Origin: an uncultured Clostridia bacterium
GTDB taxonomy: Bacteria; Bacillota; Clostridia; Christensenellales; Borkfalkiaceae
NCBI GenBank assembly: GCA_937912025.1
Contig: CALDOZ010000030.1
Span: 21,616 to 85,615 of the forward strand
Direction: 5' to 3'
DNA length: 64,000 nt
The translations under genes were made by a program, and so were the position numbers. Numbering within the stretch: the first letter of the stretch is position 1; the number at the start of each line of letters is the position of its first letter. Shown here piece by piece: positions 8,620 through 15,697 of this stretch. Under the pieces are notes generated by a model. The model made no database searches and was not told the origin of the DNA. It worked only from the letters and a program-made list of their open reading frames with translations.

Positions 8620-9053
8620 TACTTAACCCTCCTAAATTCTTGATTCGTCGAACCAACGTAAGGTTTCACCGTAGACTTTAACTCTTCCTTAAATGAACCC
8701 GTTTTAATATAAGTAATATTATCTAAAAGTTCTTTAGGTACTTCCTCAAACTCATGTCCTGTATACACAGCAATATCAAACCCTTCAAGTTTTTTCACTA
8801 TATCAATAAGCGCATCTACTTGCATAAGAGGTTCTCCACCTGAAAAGGTTACTTTCTTGTTTACAACTTCTTTTTTTAGAATTACCACAAGTTCGTCTGT
8901 TGTCATTTCTGTTCCGTTTTTCATTTCCCAAGTTGAAGGGTTTTGACATCCTTTGCAATGCAAGTCGCATCCTTGAAAGAATACTACTGTTCTTACGCCC
9001 GGACCATCCACGAGACTGCGATTGAATTTTATTGAATTGATATATACTACCAT
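8619..9053 (-). CDS. nrdG: Anaerobic ribonucleotide reductase activating enzyme (radical SAM)
   Basis: A 144-residue radical SAM protein. The 4Fe-4S cluster cysteines are Cys29, Cys33 and Cys36 in GCDLHCKGC (CX3CX2C), and SGGEP is the AdoMet-binding glycine motif. It generates the glycyl radical on NrdD, encoded directly downstream with a one-base overlap. GGAGG lies eight bases before the ATG. Its first codons overlap the end of the upstream gene by seven bases. Confidence 0.95.
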   Translation of the reverse strand: MVVYINSIKFNRSLVDGPGVRTVVFFQGCDLHCKGCQNPSTWEMKNGTEMTTDELVVILKKEVVNKKVTFSGGEPLMQVDALIDIVKKLEGFDIAVYTGHEFEEVPKELLDNITYIKTGSFKEELKSTVKPYVGSTNQEFRRVK

Positions 9054-9478
9054 GCTATCGCCTCCTCGGAAAAATATTCTTTCAAAGCTCGTTTATGACT
9101 TTTTTCTTTGGCGTTCGCTCTCTTCACCCTAAACTCTAACGATTCTTTCTTAGTCGTCTTTTTTGAAAATCTTGCAATGTTATATTCATCAATCTCGATT
9201 CTTTCTTCAAAACCTTCTATGGCGCGCTGCTCTTGAACACTCTTACAATGCAAATATGGGTCTGCATCATTTTGTGCTTTTAATTTCATAAATGTATCAA
9301 AGTCAAGTTTTTCAATACTGTTAATAAAATCTTTATGGTGACGTTTTACACGACCAATCTCTCTTACTTTACTTACGGCCTCTTTTGCCGTTTCTGCATA
9401 GATTGCAAAGTTAATCCATACACAATGATATTTACCAACATGTCCACATTTTGTTTTTACTGAAAAGTATTTTTCCAT
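9047..9478 (-). CDS. Conserved small protein upstream of nrdG, function unknown
   Basis: The start is the ATG at 9476-9478 with AGGAG ahead of it; an earlier in-frame ATG lacks a ribosome binding site. The 143-residue protein has a KCGHVGKYHCV segment near the N-terminus, an AETAKEA stretch, and RVKRHHKDFI around residue 50, then a basic C-terminal part rich in Lys and Arg. The CGHVGK...RVKxHHKD pattern suggests a small nucleic acid- or metal-binding protein, but I cannot name a family. It is the first gene of the nrdG-nrdD operon. Confidence 0.7.
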   Translation of the reverse strand: MEKYFSVKTKCGHVGKYHCVWINFAIYAETAKEAVSKVREIGRVKRHHKDFINSIEKLDFDTFMKLKAQNDADPYLHCKSVQEQRAIEGFEERIEIDEYNIARFSKKTTKKESLEFRVKRANAKEKSHKRALKEYFSEEAIAW

Positions 9479-9539
9479 TTTGTTTTCGCTCCTTGCGTTT
9501 TTCTTGACTACATTGTACAAGAAACGAAAACTTTTTAAC

Positions 9540-9603
9540 AGGACAACTTTTGTCCTATGGTGAGCTATTATACATTGATTTTTTTATCTTTTTATGATAT
9601 AAT
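9540..9603. promoter_or_regulatory. Divergent promoter region with a palindromic operator
   Basis: On the plus strand TTGATT (9575-9580) and TATAAT (9598-9603), 17 bases apart, drive the XRE gene at 9666. On the minus strand a TATAAT (9567-9572) faces the nrdG operon; its -35 is weak. A palindrome AGGACAA-3-TTGTCCT at 9540-9556 lies just downstream of the minus-strand -10, where a bound protein would block the nrd operon. Confidence 0.65.
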
Positions 9604-9665
9604 TACTTTGTTCTTAATTGAAATCTCTGGAGCATTGCCTAGGCTAAGCAAAGGAGGTAGATATT

Positions 9666-9887
9666 ATGGAACAAAATATCAAAGACCTTGGCTTAGTCGC
9701 CGGGGCAAACTTAAAACGTCTTATTAAAGACTCAAAGTATAAAACTCAAGAAGAATTTGCTTTTGAATTCGGTACTGATGTTCGCACCATCGGTAGATGG
9801 GTAAACAAAGGTATTAAAAACCTTGATACTATACAGCAAATTGCAGAGTTCTTTGATATAGACGCTTTGACGCTCTTCTCTGAATAA
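9666..9887 (+). CDS. XRE-family regulator divergent from the nrd operon
   Basis: A 73-residue single-domain helix-turn-helix protein (TQEEFAFEFGTDVRTIGRW is the helix-turn-helix region), preceded by AAAGGAGGT. It is transcribed away from the nrdG-nrdD operon across a shared promoter region with a 7-base palindrome, so it is the natural candidate repressor for that operon. It is not closely similar to the two other small XRE proteins in the window. Confidence 0.85.
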   Translation: MEQNIKDLGLVAGANLKRLIKDSKYKTQEEFAFEFGTDVRTIGRWVNKGIKNLDTIQQIAEFFDIDALTLFSE

Positions 9888-9904
9888 GGGATGAGCGTTT
9901 TTTA
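9870..9904. terminator. Terminator between convergent genes
   Basis: ACGCTC (9870-9875) pairs with GAGCGT (9893-9898), followed by a run of six or more T on the plus strand. The stem starts inside the last codons of the XRE gene. It separates that gene from the convergent coiled-coil gene ending at 9902. Confidence 0.6.
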
Positions 9905-10729
9905 TTTATTTTCTTCTCTCCACTTCTTCATTTCTTCTTCTATATATTTATCAACGTCAAAACCACCAGTAACCATGTTTCCTATTCTTTTAGCCACTGC
10001 TTTAATAACAAATCGGTTTTCCGCAACTGCTGGTTTTAATTCCAACAAAAGTTCTAACGTTTTATTTAACTTCTCTTCCATTGAAGAAAGTTTAATATCC
10101 TTTAACTTACTAATCTGTCTATGTAGTTCTTGATTTTGTTCTTCTAAATCAAGCTTATCTATCTCAGATTGGGAAAGCAAACTTTTATAAGCAACAATAT
10201 CGCTATCTTTTAATTTACCCGACTCAACGGAAACAAGCAATTCTTCTTTAAGTTTTACCATTTCCATTTTAAGTACAGCATTTTCCTTTTCAAAAGCGCC
10301 AAAAATTGAAATAAAATAGTTCGCATCAAATTCATTAACCGCAATATTTTTATAGGTTGCAAAAGAAACAGTAGCGTTATAGATAATTCTCATATAACTA
10401 ACTATCGTATCAATTTGAATATTTTTTTCGCCTTTGTGCTTATGAGCATTGACTTTTAAGGTGTAGTCCTGCATTTTTGTATAAGTAAAATCATCAACAC
10501 GCAAAATATCCTTAAAGAAGATTTTAATATCTTCTCTTCTTAAAAGCTCGCCGCAAGTTTCCCTTGCTTTAATATCAAACTCGCAAAAAACAGCAACATC
10601 TTTCACAAATTGTTCTTGTAAATCAAGGTAAGCGTCGTAAAACGAATTACTTCCCGCCTTGATATTCTTTTCTAATGTTATATAGCGGTCGTACAACTTA
10701 TATTCAATCTCTTTTAAATGCTTGAACAT
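9902..10729 (-). CDS. Coiled-coil protein of unknown function
   Basis: A 275-residue soluble protein. The N-terminal 120 residues are helical and include KARETCGELL and KVNAHKHKGE, faintly like the ARxxLE...HxxxH pattern of HEPN/DUF4145-type helical domains. Residues from about 140 to 215 form a long Glu/Lys/Leu-rich coiled coil, and a short C-terminal helix follows. AAGGAG precedes the ATG. It is ten bases downstream of the XRE gene at 10740-10943 and forms a two-gene operon with it. No family is claimed. Confidence 0.7.
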   Translation of the reverse strand: MFKHLKEIEYKLYDRYITLEKNIKAGSNSFYDAYLDLQEQFVKDVAVFCEFDIKARETCGELLRREDIKIFFKDILRVDDFTYTKMQDYTLKVNAHKHKGEKNIQIDTIVSYMRIIYNATVSFATYKNIAVNEFDANYFISIFGAFEKENAVLKMEMVKLKEELLVSVESGKLKDSDIVAYKSLLSQSEIDKLDLEEQNQELHRQISKLKDIKLSSMEEKLNKTLELLLELKPAVAENRFVIKAVAKRIGNMVTGGFDVDKYIEEEMKKWREENK

Positions 10730-10739
10730 CTTTTTCTCC

Positions 10740-10943
10740 TTAAATACCAGTAAATTCTACGATGTCTTCAATCTTGCACTCTAAAACCTTACAGATTTTA
10801 GCCAATATTTCAGTGCTTACGTGTTCGTTTTTACCGAGCTTTGCGAGCGCAGTGGTAGTTATGCCCGTAGCAATACGAAGATCTTTTTTCTTCATATCCT
10901 TATCAATTAAAAGTTTCCATAGTTTTTTATAGCTGACAGCCAT
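10740..10943 (-). CDS. Small XRE/Cro-CI family regulator
   Basis: A 67-residue helix-turn-helix protein, roughly half identical to the regulator at 407-616 (shared KLWKLLIDK, DLR, LAK, LEC). It is the first gene of an operon with the coiled-coil protein. The upstream promoter is consensus-like and followed by the dyad AATAAT/ATTATT, suggesting autoregulation. It lies just inside the boundary formed by tRNA relic B. Confidence 0.85.
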   Translation of the reverse strand: MAVSYKKLWKLLIDKDMKKKDLRIATGITTTALAKLGKNEHVSTEILAKICKVLECKIEDIVEFTGI

Positions 10944-10982
10944 TTTATAACACCATCCTTAATAAAATAATCAATTTTAATT

Positions 10983-11011
10983 ATTATATCACACCTTTCT
11001 AAAAACTTCAA
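10983..11011 (-). promoter_or_regulatory. Promoter of the XRE/coiled-coil operon
   Basis: On the minus strand TTGAAG (11006-11011) and TATAAT (10983-10988) are 17 bases apart, a near-consensus sigma-A promoter. A small dyad lies directly downstream. Confidence 0.7.
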
Positions 11012-11042
11012 CTAAAAATCTAATATTTAGATTAAAAGTCGT

Positions 11043-11072
11043 AAAAAAGAACTTGGATGCAATTCCAAGCTC
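11043..11072 (-). terminator. Terminator behind tRNA relic B
   Basis: On the minus strand GAGCTTGGA pairs with TCCAAGTTC (one G-T) and is followed by six T. It begins seven bases after the CCA of relic B, as for a genuine tRNA transcription unit. Confidence 0.75.
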
Positions 11073-11078
11073 TTTTTT

Positions 11079-11153
11079 TGGTCTTTCCATCGGGAATCGA
11101 ACCCAAATCGGTCGCTTAGGAGGGCTCCGTTATCTCCATTTAACTAAGGGTAC
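11079..11153 (-). pseudogene. Degenerate tRNA-Arg(CCT) gene (relic B)
   Basis: Minus strand. The 5' half is well formed: GTACCCT, then TAGTTAAATGGA, a D arm, GAGCC, and the loop CTCCTAA giving anticodon CCT (Arg). The 3' half has a good T arm (TTGGG/CCCGA around TTCGATT) and ends in A plus CCA. However, GCGAC does not pair with GAGCC, and TGGAAAG does not pair with GTACCCT. The two halves therefore do not belong together. The anticodon-stem partner GGCTC is found in relic A, 8.3 kb away. Confidence 0.65.
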
Positions 11154-11479
11154 ATATTATTCAATTTTTATACTTTTGACTCTATCTAATACTTATTTTT
11201 ATTCCGCTTATTATTCCAAAAAATAGGCTCTTTTTTTCTATTCCGTTTCAAATTGTCTTTTACACGCTTTTCGAATAGTTTAAGTATTCAATATAATCAA
11301 TTTTCACTCTTTTTCAAGTTCTAGTCTGCATCAATTCTTCATCGTGTTAACACATATAAATTCATCCTAAAACAAATTAAAAACGTTAAGTAAGTTGCGT
11401 AATTTTTGTATTGCAACGCAATTTAAAACTAAATTTATACCTGTTTTTTGCTGATTATTATTGCTTAGATTAAAAAATC
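11154..11479. other. Gene-free stretch with sequence shared with the relic A flank
   Basis: No gene seen. CGTTAAGTAA at 11384-11393 and TAAAACTAAATTTATACC at 11424-11441 resemble CGTTAAGTAA and TAAACTGAATTTATACC at 2883-2913 near relic A. A small hairpin (TTGCGT/ACGCAA) lies at about 11395-11420. The shared blocks suggest a common origin of the two flanks. Confidence 0.45.
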
Positions 11480-12316
11480 TTAATTGCTTTTTTCTATCGG
11501 CAAACAAATTTCGATATACCGTTCTTTTTCCCATTCTCCGTTAGGACGCCAATGCATAGCAACCACTTCTGGAGCGTTTGCAAAAATAAAGTTTGACGTT
11601 GGCAACCACTCAGTAACAATTTTCTTTCTTAGTTTGCCATAATCTGCAACGGGGCGTTTCTTTTTTTCAGTTTCAAAAACAACGTAAGTTTGCTTAGGAA
11701 TAACAATCGTTTCAAAACCCATTTTACCTATAAAATCAACGCCTGTTATTTTAGGATTAAAAAGTTCTTTTCTTGTCCACTCATCCAATTCATACGCAAT
11801 ATAAAAATCATATCCATCGTCAGCAATATTTGTAATCACCATATAATCGGTAGAATAGTCGCAAGATGCACCAATTAACAACCATTGTTTAGCACGCGTA
11901 GACGTTAAAAACTCTTCTTCTTGTTTGACGCGCTCTTCACCGTATGGAACACCCTTAAATCGTCTTTTGTATCCTAATAAAATTTTTTTAGGCTTTTCTT
12001 CAATTTTATATGTCATTTCAGTTCCTCCAATTAAATCCATCACTGAAACAAGGCGAGAAAACGATTTTAAGGTGCAACCCTGTTTTACTTGTGACGGCAT
12101 TACGCCATGAAATTTATAAAATGCGCGAGAAAAACTTTCAGGCGTTTCATATCCATACTTGAATGCAACATCAATTACTTTCATATTTTTATTCAACAAA
12201 TCGTTTCCTGCAAGAGTTAGTTTTCTTCTACGAATATATTCACCAAGAGTAAAACCACACATAATTCCAAATACTCTTTGAAAATGAAAATTTGACGAAT
12301 ACGCGCGCTTAGCCAC
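11480..12316 (-). CDS. AraC-family regulator with C-terminal GyrI-like domain (frameshifted at its start)
   Basis: A 278-residue open frame. Residues 1-95 carry most of an AraC-type DNA-binding domain (FHFQRVFGIMCGFTLGEYIRR, then VAFKYGYETPESFSRAF), and residues from about 105 form a GyrI/SOUL-like small-molecule binding domain ending in WRPNGEWEKERYIEICLPI. In this family the DNA-binding domain starts about 30 residues earlier, and that missing part is present upstream in another frame (see 12317-12393). One base is missing in the T5 run at 12331-12335. Either the gene is inactive or it is translated from the ATG at 12316 without the first helix. Confidence 0.75.
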   Translation of the reverse strand: MAKRAYSSNFHFQRVFGIMCGFTLGEYIRRRKLTLAGNDLLNKNMKVIDVAFKYGYETPESFSRAFYKFHGVMPSQVKQGCTLKSFSRLVSVMDLIGGTEMTYKIEEKPKKILLGYKRRFKGVPYGEERVKQEEEFLTSTRAKQWLLIGASCDYSTDYMVITNIADDGYDFYIAYELDEWTRKELFNPKITGVDFIGKMGFETIVIPKQTYVVFETEKKKRPVADYGKLRKKIVTEWLPTSNFIFANAPEVVAMHWRPNGEWEKERYIEICLPIEKSN

Positions 12317-12393
12317 TTCTTCATAATCAATTTTTCAGTAATGTGTTCTTCAATATAATCAATTGCATTTTTTAATCCTTGTATCCAATCCAT
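12317..12393 (-). pseudogene. Out-of-frame 5' end of the AraC/GyrI gene
   Basis: Translation from the ATG at 12391-12393 gives MDWIQGLKNAIDYIEEHIT, the expected family N-terminus. The frame then runs into KLIMKKW; one extra A in the AAAAA run restores DYEEVAKRAYSS and joins the downstream open frame exactly. It is a single-base deletion or a base-calling error. Confidence 0.75.
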
Positions 12394-12728
12394 TACTTAA
12401 CCTCCGCGATTTTATAATAATCAAAAACAATTTGCCGTTCTTGACTTTTTGTGCTATTGTTAAGTTAATATAACATACGCTAAACCTGAAATCAATTTAT
12501 TAAACCAATATTTATAGTTTTTTACCATAACAACATATGCTGTACAAATTACAATGAGCTAGAAAAAATTCTTTTTAAACAAATAAAAATAATTAGTAAA
12601 ATTAAAATTAGGAACGTTAAAACCTTCACTATTGATTACTTTTTTTATTAAAAATCGCCTAAAAATGTATAAATTAGCGCTAAATTTTAAAAAAATCAAA
12701 AAAATCTTACTAAATAATCAAAAACCTA

Positions 12729-12757
12729 TTGACAAACTGCAAAACTATCTATAAAAT
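12729..12757 (+). promoter_or_regulatory. Probable promoter of the secreted-protein gene
   Basis: TTGACA (12729-12734) and TAAAAT (12752-12757) with 17-base spacing, 89 bases before the ATG at 12846. The rest of 12394-12845 is very AT-rich, with no open frame or clear RNA structure. Confidence 0.55.
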
Positions 12758-12845
12758 TAATTTTGTTAATAAATTTCACGTTAAAATCCACTTAAACGTT
12801 GACTTTATTAATAAAATAATCGCGCTAATGAAAAGGAATTATTAA

Positions 12846-15188
12846 ATGAAAACCACCCGAAATCGCAAGTCCTTATTATACTCGCTATTAGTAGCGTTTA
12901 TAATAAGCCTTTTTTGTTTTATGCAAATTCCCAAGGCAACGGCATCAACTACTACGGTTAACGTTTTAGGCCACGGGGAAATTTCAACACAATCACAAAA
13001 TGCAACGGTTACACACGGAACTTATCAACAACCAAATCTATTAAGCGCTAACCACACGGGTGTAAAACTTTCAGGTGGTACTGGCGCTATTTTTAATTTA
13101 GGCACTATTGATATTGCAAAATCTTCGTGGGACGGAACTTTTTCAGGTCTTACAGGCTCAAACAGTAGTTCATTTATCGAATTTGTTTATCAACCAACAA
13201 ATAAAGATAATTTTGAGTTAAAATCTACGGGAAAAGGTGAACTTAACAGTTTTACAATAAAGGTAAGCCAAGGCGATAAATACTTTGAAATAAAACCGCA
13301 ATACACCGCAAATTCACTATCAAGCGCAATGCACTTTCAAGCAAAAGCAGATAATCAATCTACTTTCGGCTCGTACAGATCTAATATAGACTTTTCATCA
13401 AACATATGCCGTAAAAACGTAATCACCGCAAACGACTGCGCTAAAACAGGACGCGGAAATACCGACCAAACGATGTCAACTCGTGGAGAAACCGCCGTTG
13501 CTATTCCAATCTACTACGATTATACCGACAATGCAATTTACACACCCTTAACAGGCACGGCAAACAACGCGCTTAGACAATCTTATTTAATTCGTGATTT
13601 TGACGGTTCTCAACCTTATAACGACGGTACTACTTGGACTAAATTTAGTAAAAATGGCAACGGAGAAGTTTTCGTTAACGTTACAATTACTTTTGACGAA
13701 GTGTATAACGCCGATTATTCTTCAATAGTAATAACGAAACTTGGCGAAAATTATCTTACCACCCAACAATCCGCTCCACAAATTAACACTACCCTTATCG
13801 CGCAAGTAAATTACGGGGATTATTCAGTGCTTCGCAATAATGAAATTGTAGAAATTACCCAAGAAAACCCGCTAAAATTAAACGATGTTATTAAATTTAA
13901 AACACTTAATGACTCTCTTACAAACTTACCCTTAACAGACGTTAGAACGCTTACTATTAACGACAAAACTTACGACAACAACACCGCCCTTAACGTCTTA
14001 ACTAAAACTACTAAAAATTCCAGCGTATACTACTCGTATACAGTAACTCAATCAGACCTTGAAAACGAAACGCTTAACGTATCTATTTGTTTTGATAGGC
14101 TTTGCAAAATAACCGTATACGACAATGCTAGCGGTAACGACGTTATTTTAAAAGAGCAATATTTATGGGCAATGGTAGATGAGTTTCAATTTCCATACCC
14201 TACCGCCTCGTCAAGTTCGCTAAACACAGGTAGTAGCGATTCCGACGTTTTATTGGGTTACGCTCGATTAGATATTGCCGAAAAAGATGGCGAAGGTAAT
14301 TTTCAATTACTTAGAAACGACTATAACGTTTACGACGTTCAATGCGGAGTTTTGTATAGTTCTGAATACGACCTTTCGCACGACGTTTGCCAAACTATTA
14401 CTAACGAAAATTTAAAAACGGCATTTGCAATAGTGCCTGATATGATTTTTAAAACAGTATACTGCAAAATTGATATAAACTACGAGTTCAAGTTAACTGG
14501 CGGAAACACCAATACTTATTCCGGCTTACGTTTTACCGTTAATTTTAATAAAACGCAGTTTGAAAACTACCTTAATTATTTACCTACCTCTTCAAACCTT
14601 AATCCGTTTGGCGAAATTCATAATTATATAACTACACTTTCTCATTTAAACAAAGCAAACGACGTACAAATTGGCAACAATTACGACATATCAACTATAA
14701 CCGCCGACCATTGGAGTCTAAACGGCTGGGCTCCAAACGACACAAACGTAACTAACGGGCTTAACCTTATAAACGGAACGAACTCTTCCGCTTCCGATAT
14801 GCAAGGAAAGTACGGATACATTTATAAAAACATTTCAGCAGGCGAAGAATTGTGGAATAACGACACGTCTTTAAATTATTACTACGCAATCACACTTAAC
14901 AACGTAAACGAAAGTATTGCCAATAACTCTTACGTTTTTATGCCTTGCATTACTATAAATCATTTAAACGGACTATCTACAGTTATGCTAACTAGCGCCG
15001 TTACTACAACCATAAAAGAACAAGCAACTATTAAGTTCAATAAACACGTTACCGTAGGTGACGACGGCGAGCAACATAAATACGTTTTTTATGATAGTAA
15101 CGGTCAAAAATATTCTAGCAATTACACCGTTATCGATATTCAATGGCTTGTAAACTTAGCAAATTTAAATATAACTTTTCAGTATTAA
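12846..15188 (+). CDS. Large secreted protein of unknown function
   Basis: A 780-residue protein with a classic signal peptide: basic MKTTRNRK, a hydrophobic core about residues 9-26, and a cleavage region near PKATAS. The mature part is Asn/Thr/Ser-rich, with beta-strand-like segments and few charged clusters. I see no LPXTG, no C-terminal membrane anchor and no recognisable catalytic motif. The protein ends abruptly in ITFQY, so it may be released or held non-covalently, or it may have lost a C-terminal anchor. AAAGGAA lies upstream of the ATG. It is followed by a strong terminator and stands alone. Confidence 0.75.
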   Translation: MKTTRNRKSLLYSLLVAFIISLFCFMQIPKATASTTTVNVLGHGEISTQSQNATVTHGTYQQPNLLSANHTGVKLSGGTGAIFNLGTIDIAKSSWDGTFSGLTGSNSSSFIEFVYQPTNKDNFELKSTGKGELNSFTIKVSQGDKYFEIKPQYTANSLSSAMHFQAKADNQSTFGSYRSNIDFSSNICRKNVITANDCAKTGRGNTDQTMSTRGETAVAIPIYYDYTDNAIYTPLTGTANNALRQSYLIRDFDGSQPYNDGTTWTKFSKNGNGEVFVNVTITFDEVYNADYSSIVITKLGENYLTTQQSAPQINTTLIAQVNYGDYSVLRNNEIVEITQENPLKLNDVIKFKTLNDSLTNLPLTDVRTLTINDKTYDNNTALNVLTKTTKNSSVYYSYTVTQSDLENETLNVSICFDRLCKITVYDNASGNDVILKEQYLWAMVDEFQFPYPTASSSSLNTGSSDSDVLLGYARLDIAEKDGEGNFQLLRNDYNVYDVQCGVLYSSEYDLSHDVCQTITNENLKTAFAIVPDMIFKTVYCKIDINYEFKLTGGNTNTYSGLRFTVNFNKTQFENYLNYLPTSSNLNPFGEIHNYITTLSHLNKANDVQIGNNYDISTITADHWSLNGWAPNDTNVTNGLNLINGTNSSASDMQGKYGYIYKNISAGEELWNNDTSLNYYYAITLNNVNESIANNSYVFMPCITINHLNGLSTVMLTSAVTTTIKEQATIKFNKHVTVGDDGEQHKYVFYDSNGQKYSSNYTVIDIQWLVNLANLNITFQY

Positions 15189-15250
15189 TTACAGATAATC
15201 TATTTTAATTTTGCAAGACTTTTTATGGAAATTTTAAACAAAATACAATA

Positions 15251-15292
15251 AATTAATTCCCGATTGTACATGCTAGCAATCGGGAATTAATT
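15251..15292. terminator. Strong bidirectional terminator
   Basis: A perfect 16-base-pair stem (15251-15266 with 15277-15292) around a 10-base loop, flanked by A and T runs. It lies between the convergent secreted-protein gene and the small gene at 15296-15517. Confidence 0.85.
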
Positions 15293-15295
15293 TTA

Positions 15296-15517
15296 CTACA
15301 ACGTTTTATTTTTTTCAAACTTAATATAATCAAAGCATTCTTCGTAAGTTGACACTCTACATAAACCGTTTTTTTCTAAAATCACCTTTGGAAATCCACC
15401 AACGTATTCTTGCTTATACATAGGTATATACACGGTGTAACCATTCCAATTTTTGCCTTTTTTAAAATAATCTGCCGTAATAAAATTTTTTAATCTTGCC
15501 GTTAAATTTTTATTCAT
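15296..15517 (-). CDS. Small hypothetical protein
   Basis: 73 residues with AAGGAG before the ATG, so it is probably translated. It is basic and aromatic-rich (NWNGYTVYIPMYKQEYVGG). No signal peptide, membrane segment or known motif is recognised. It converges on the secreted-protein gene and has no obvious operon partner. Confidence 0.6.
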   Translation of the reverse strand: MNKNLTARLKNFITADYFKKGKNWNGYTVYIPMYKQEYVGGFPKVILEKNGLCRVSTYEECFDYIKFEKNKTL

Positions 15518-15626
15518 ACGTTTTCTCCTTATACTGACGTTAGTAGGTTATTATGAAAACATTTTACTTTATAATATATGACAGTTTAGGTCATATTAAT
15601 TTAATTTTTTAAATTTTTATTACTTA

Positions 15627-15660
15627 AAATGCTCCCTTACTTAAAGGAAGCATTTTTTTA
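15627..15660. terminator. Terminator-like hairpin past the channel gene
   Basis: ATGCT/AGCAT plus CCTT/AAGG form an interrupted stem, followed by seven T on the plus strand and a T run on the minus strand. It lies about 45 bases past the stop of the gene ending at 15698. Confidence 0.5.
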
Positions 15661-15697
15661 TTATACGCATAAAACATATCTACATAATTTTTATAGT

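Noticed and set aside
11079..11153. A working tRNA-Arg(CCT)
   Set aside because: The anticodon stem and acceptor stem do not pair within the sequence, although the anticodon loop and T arm look normal.
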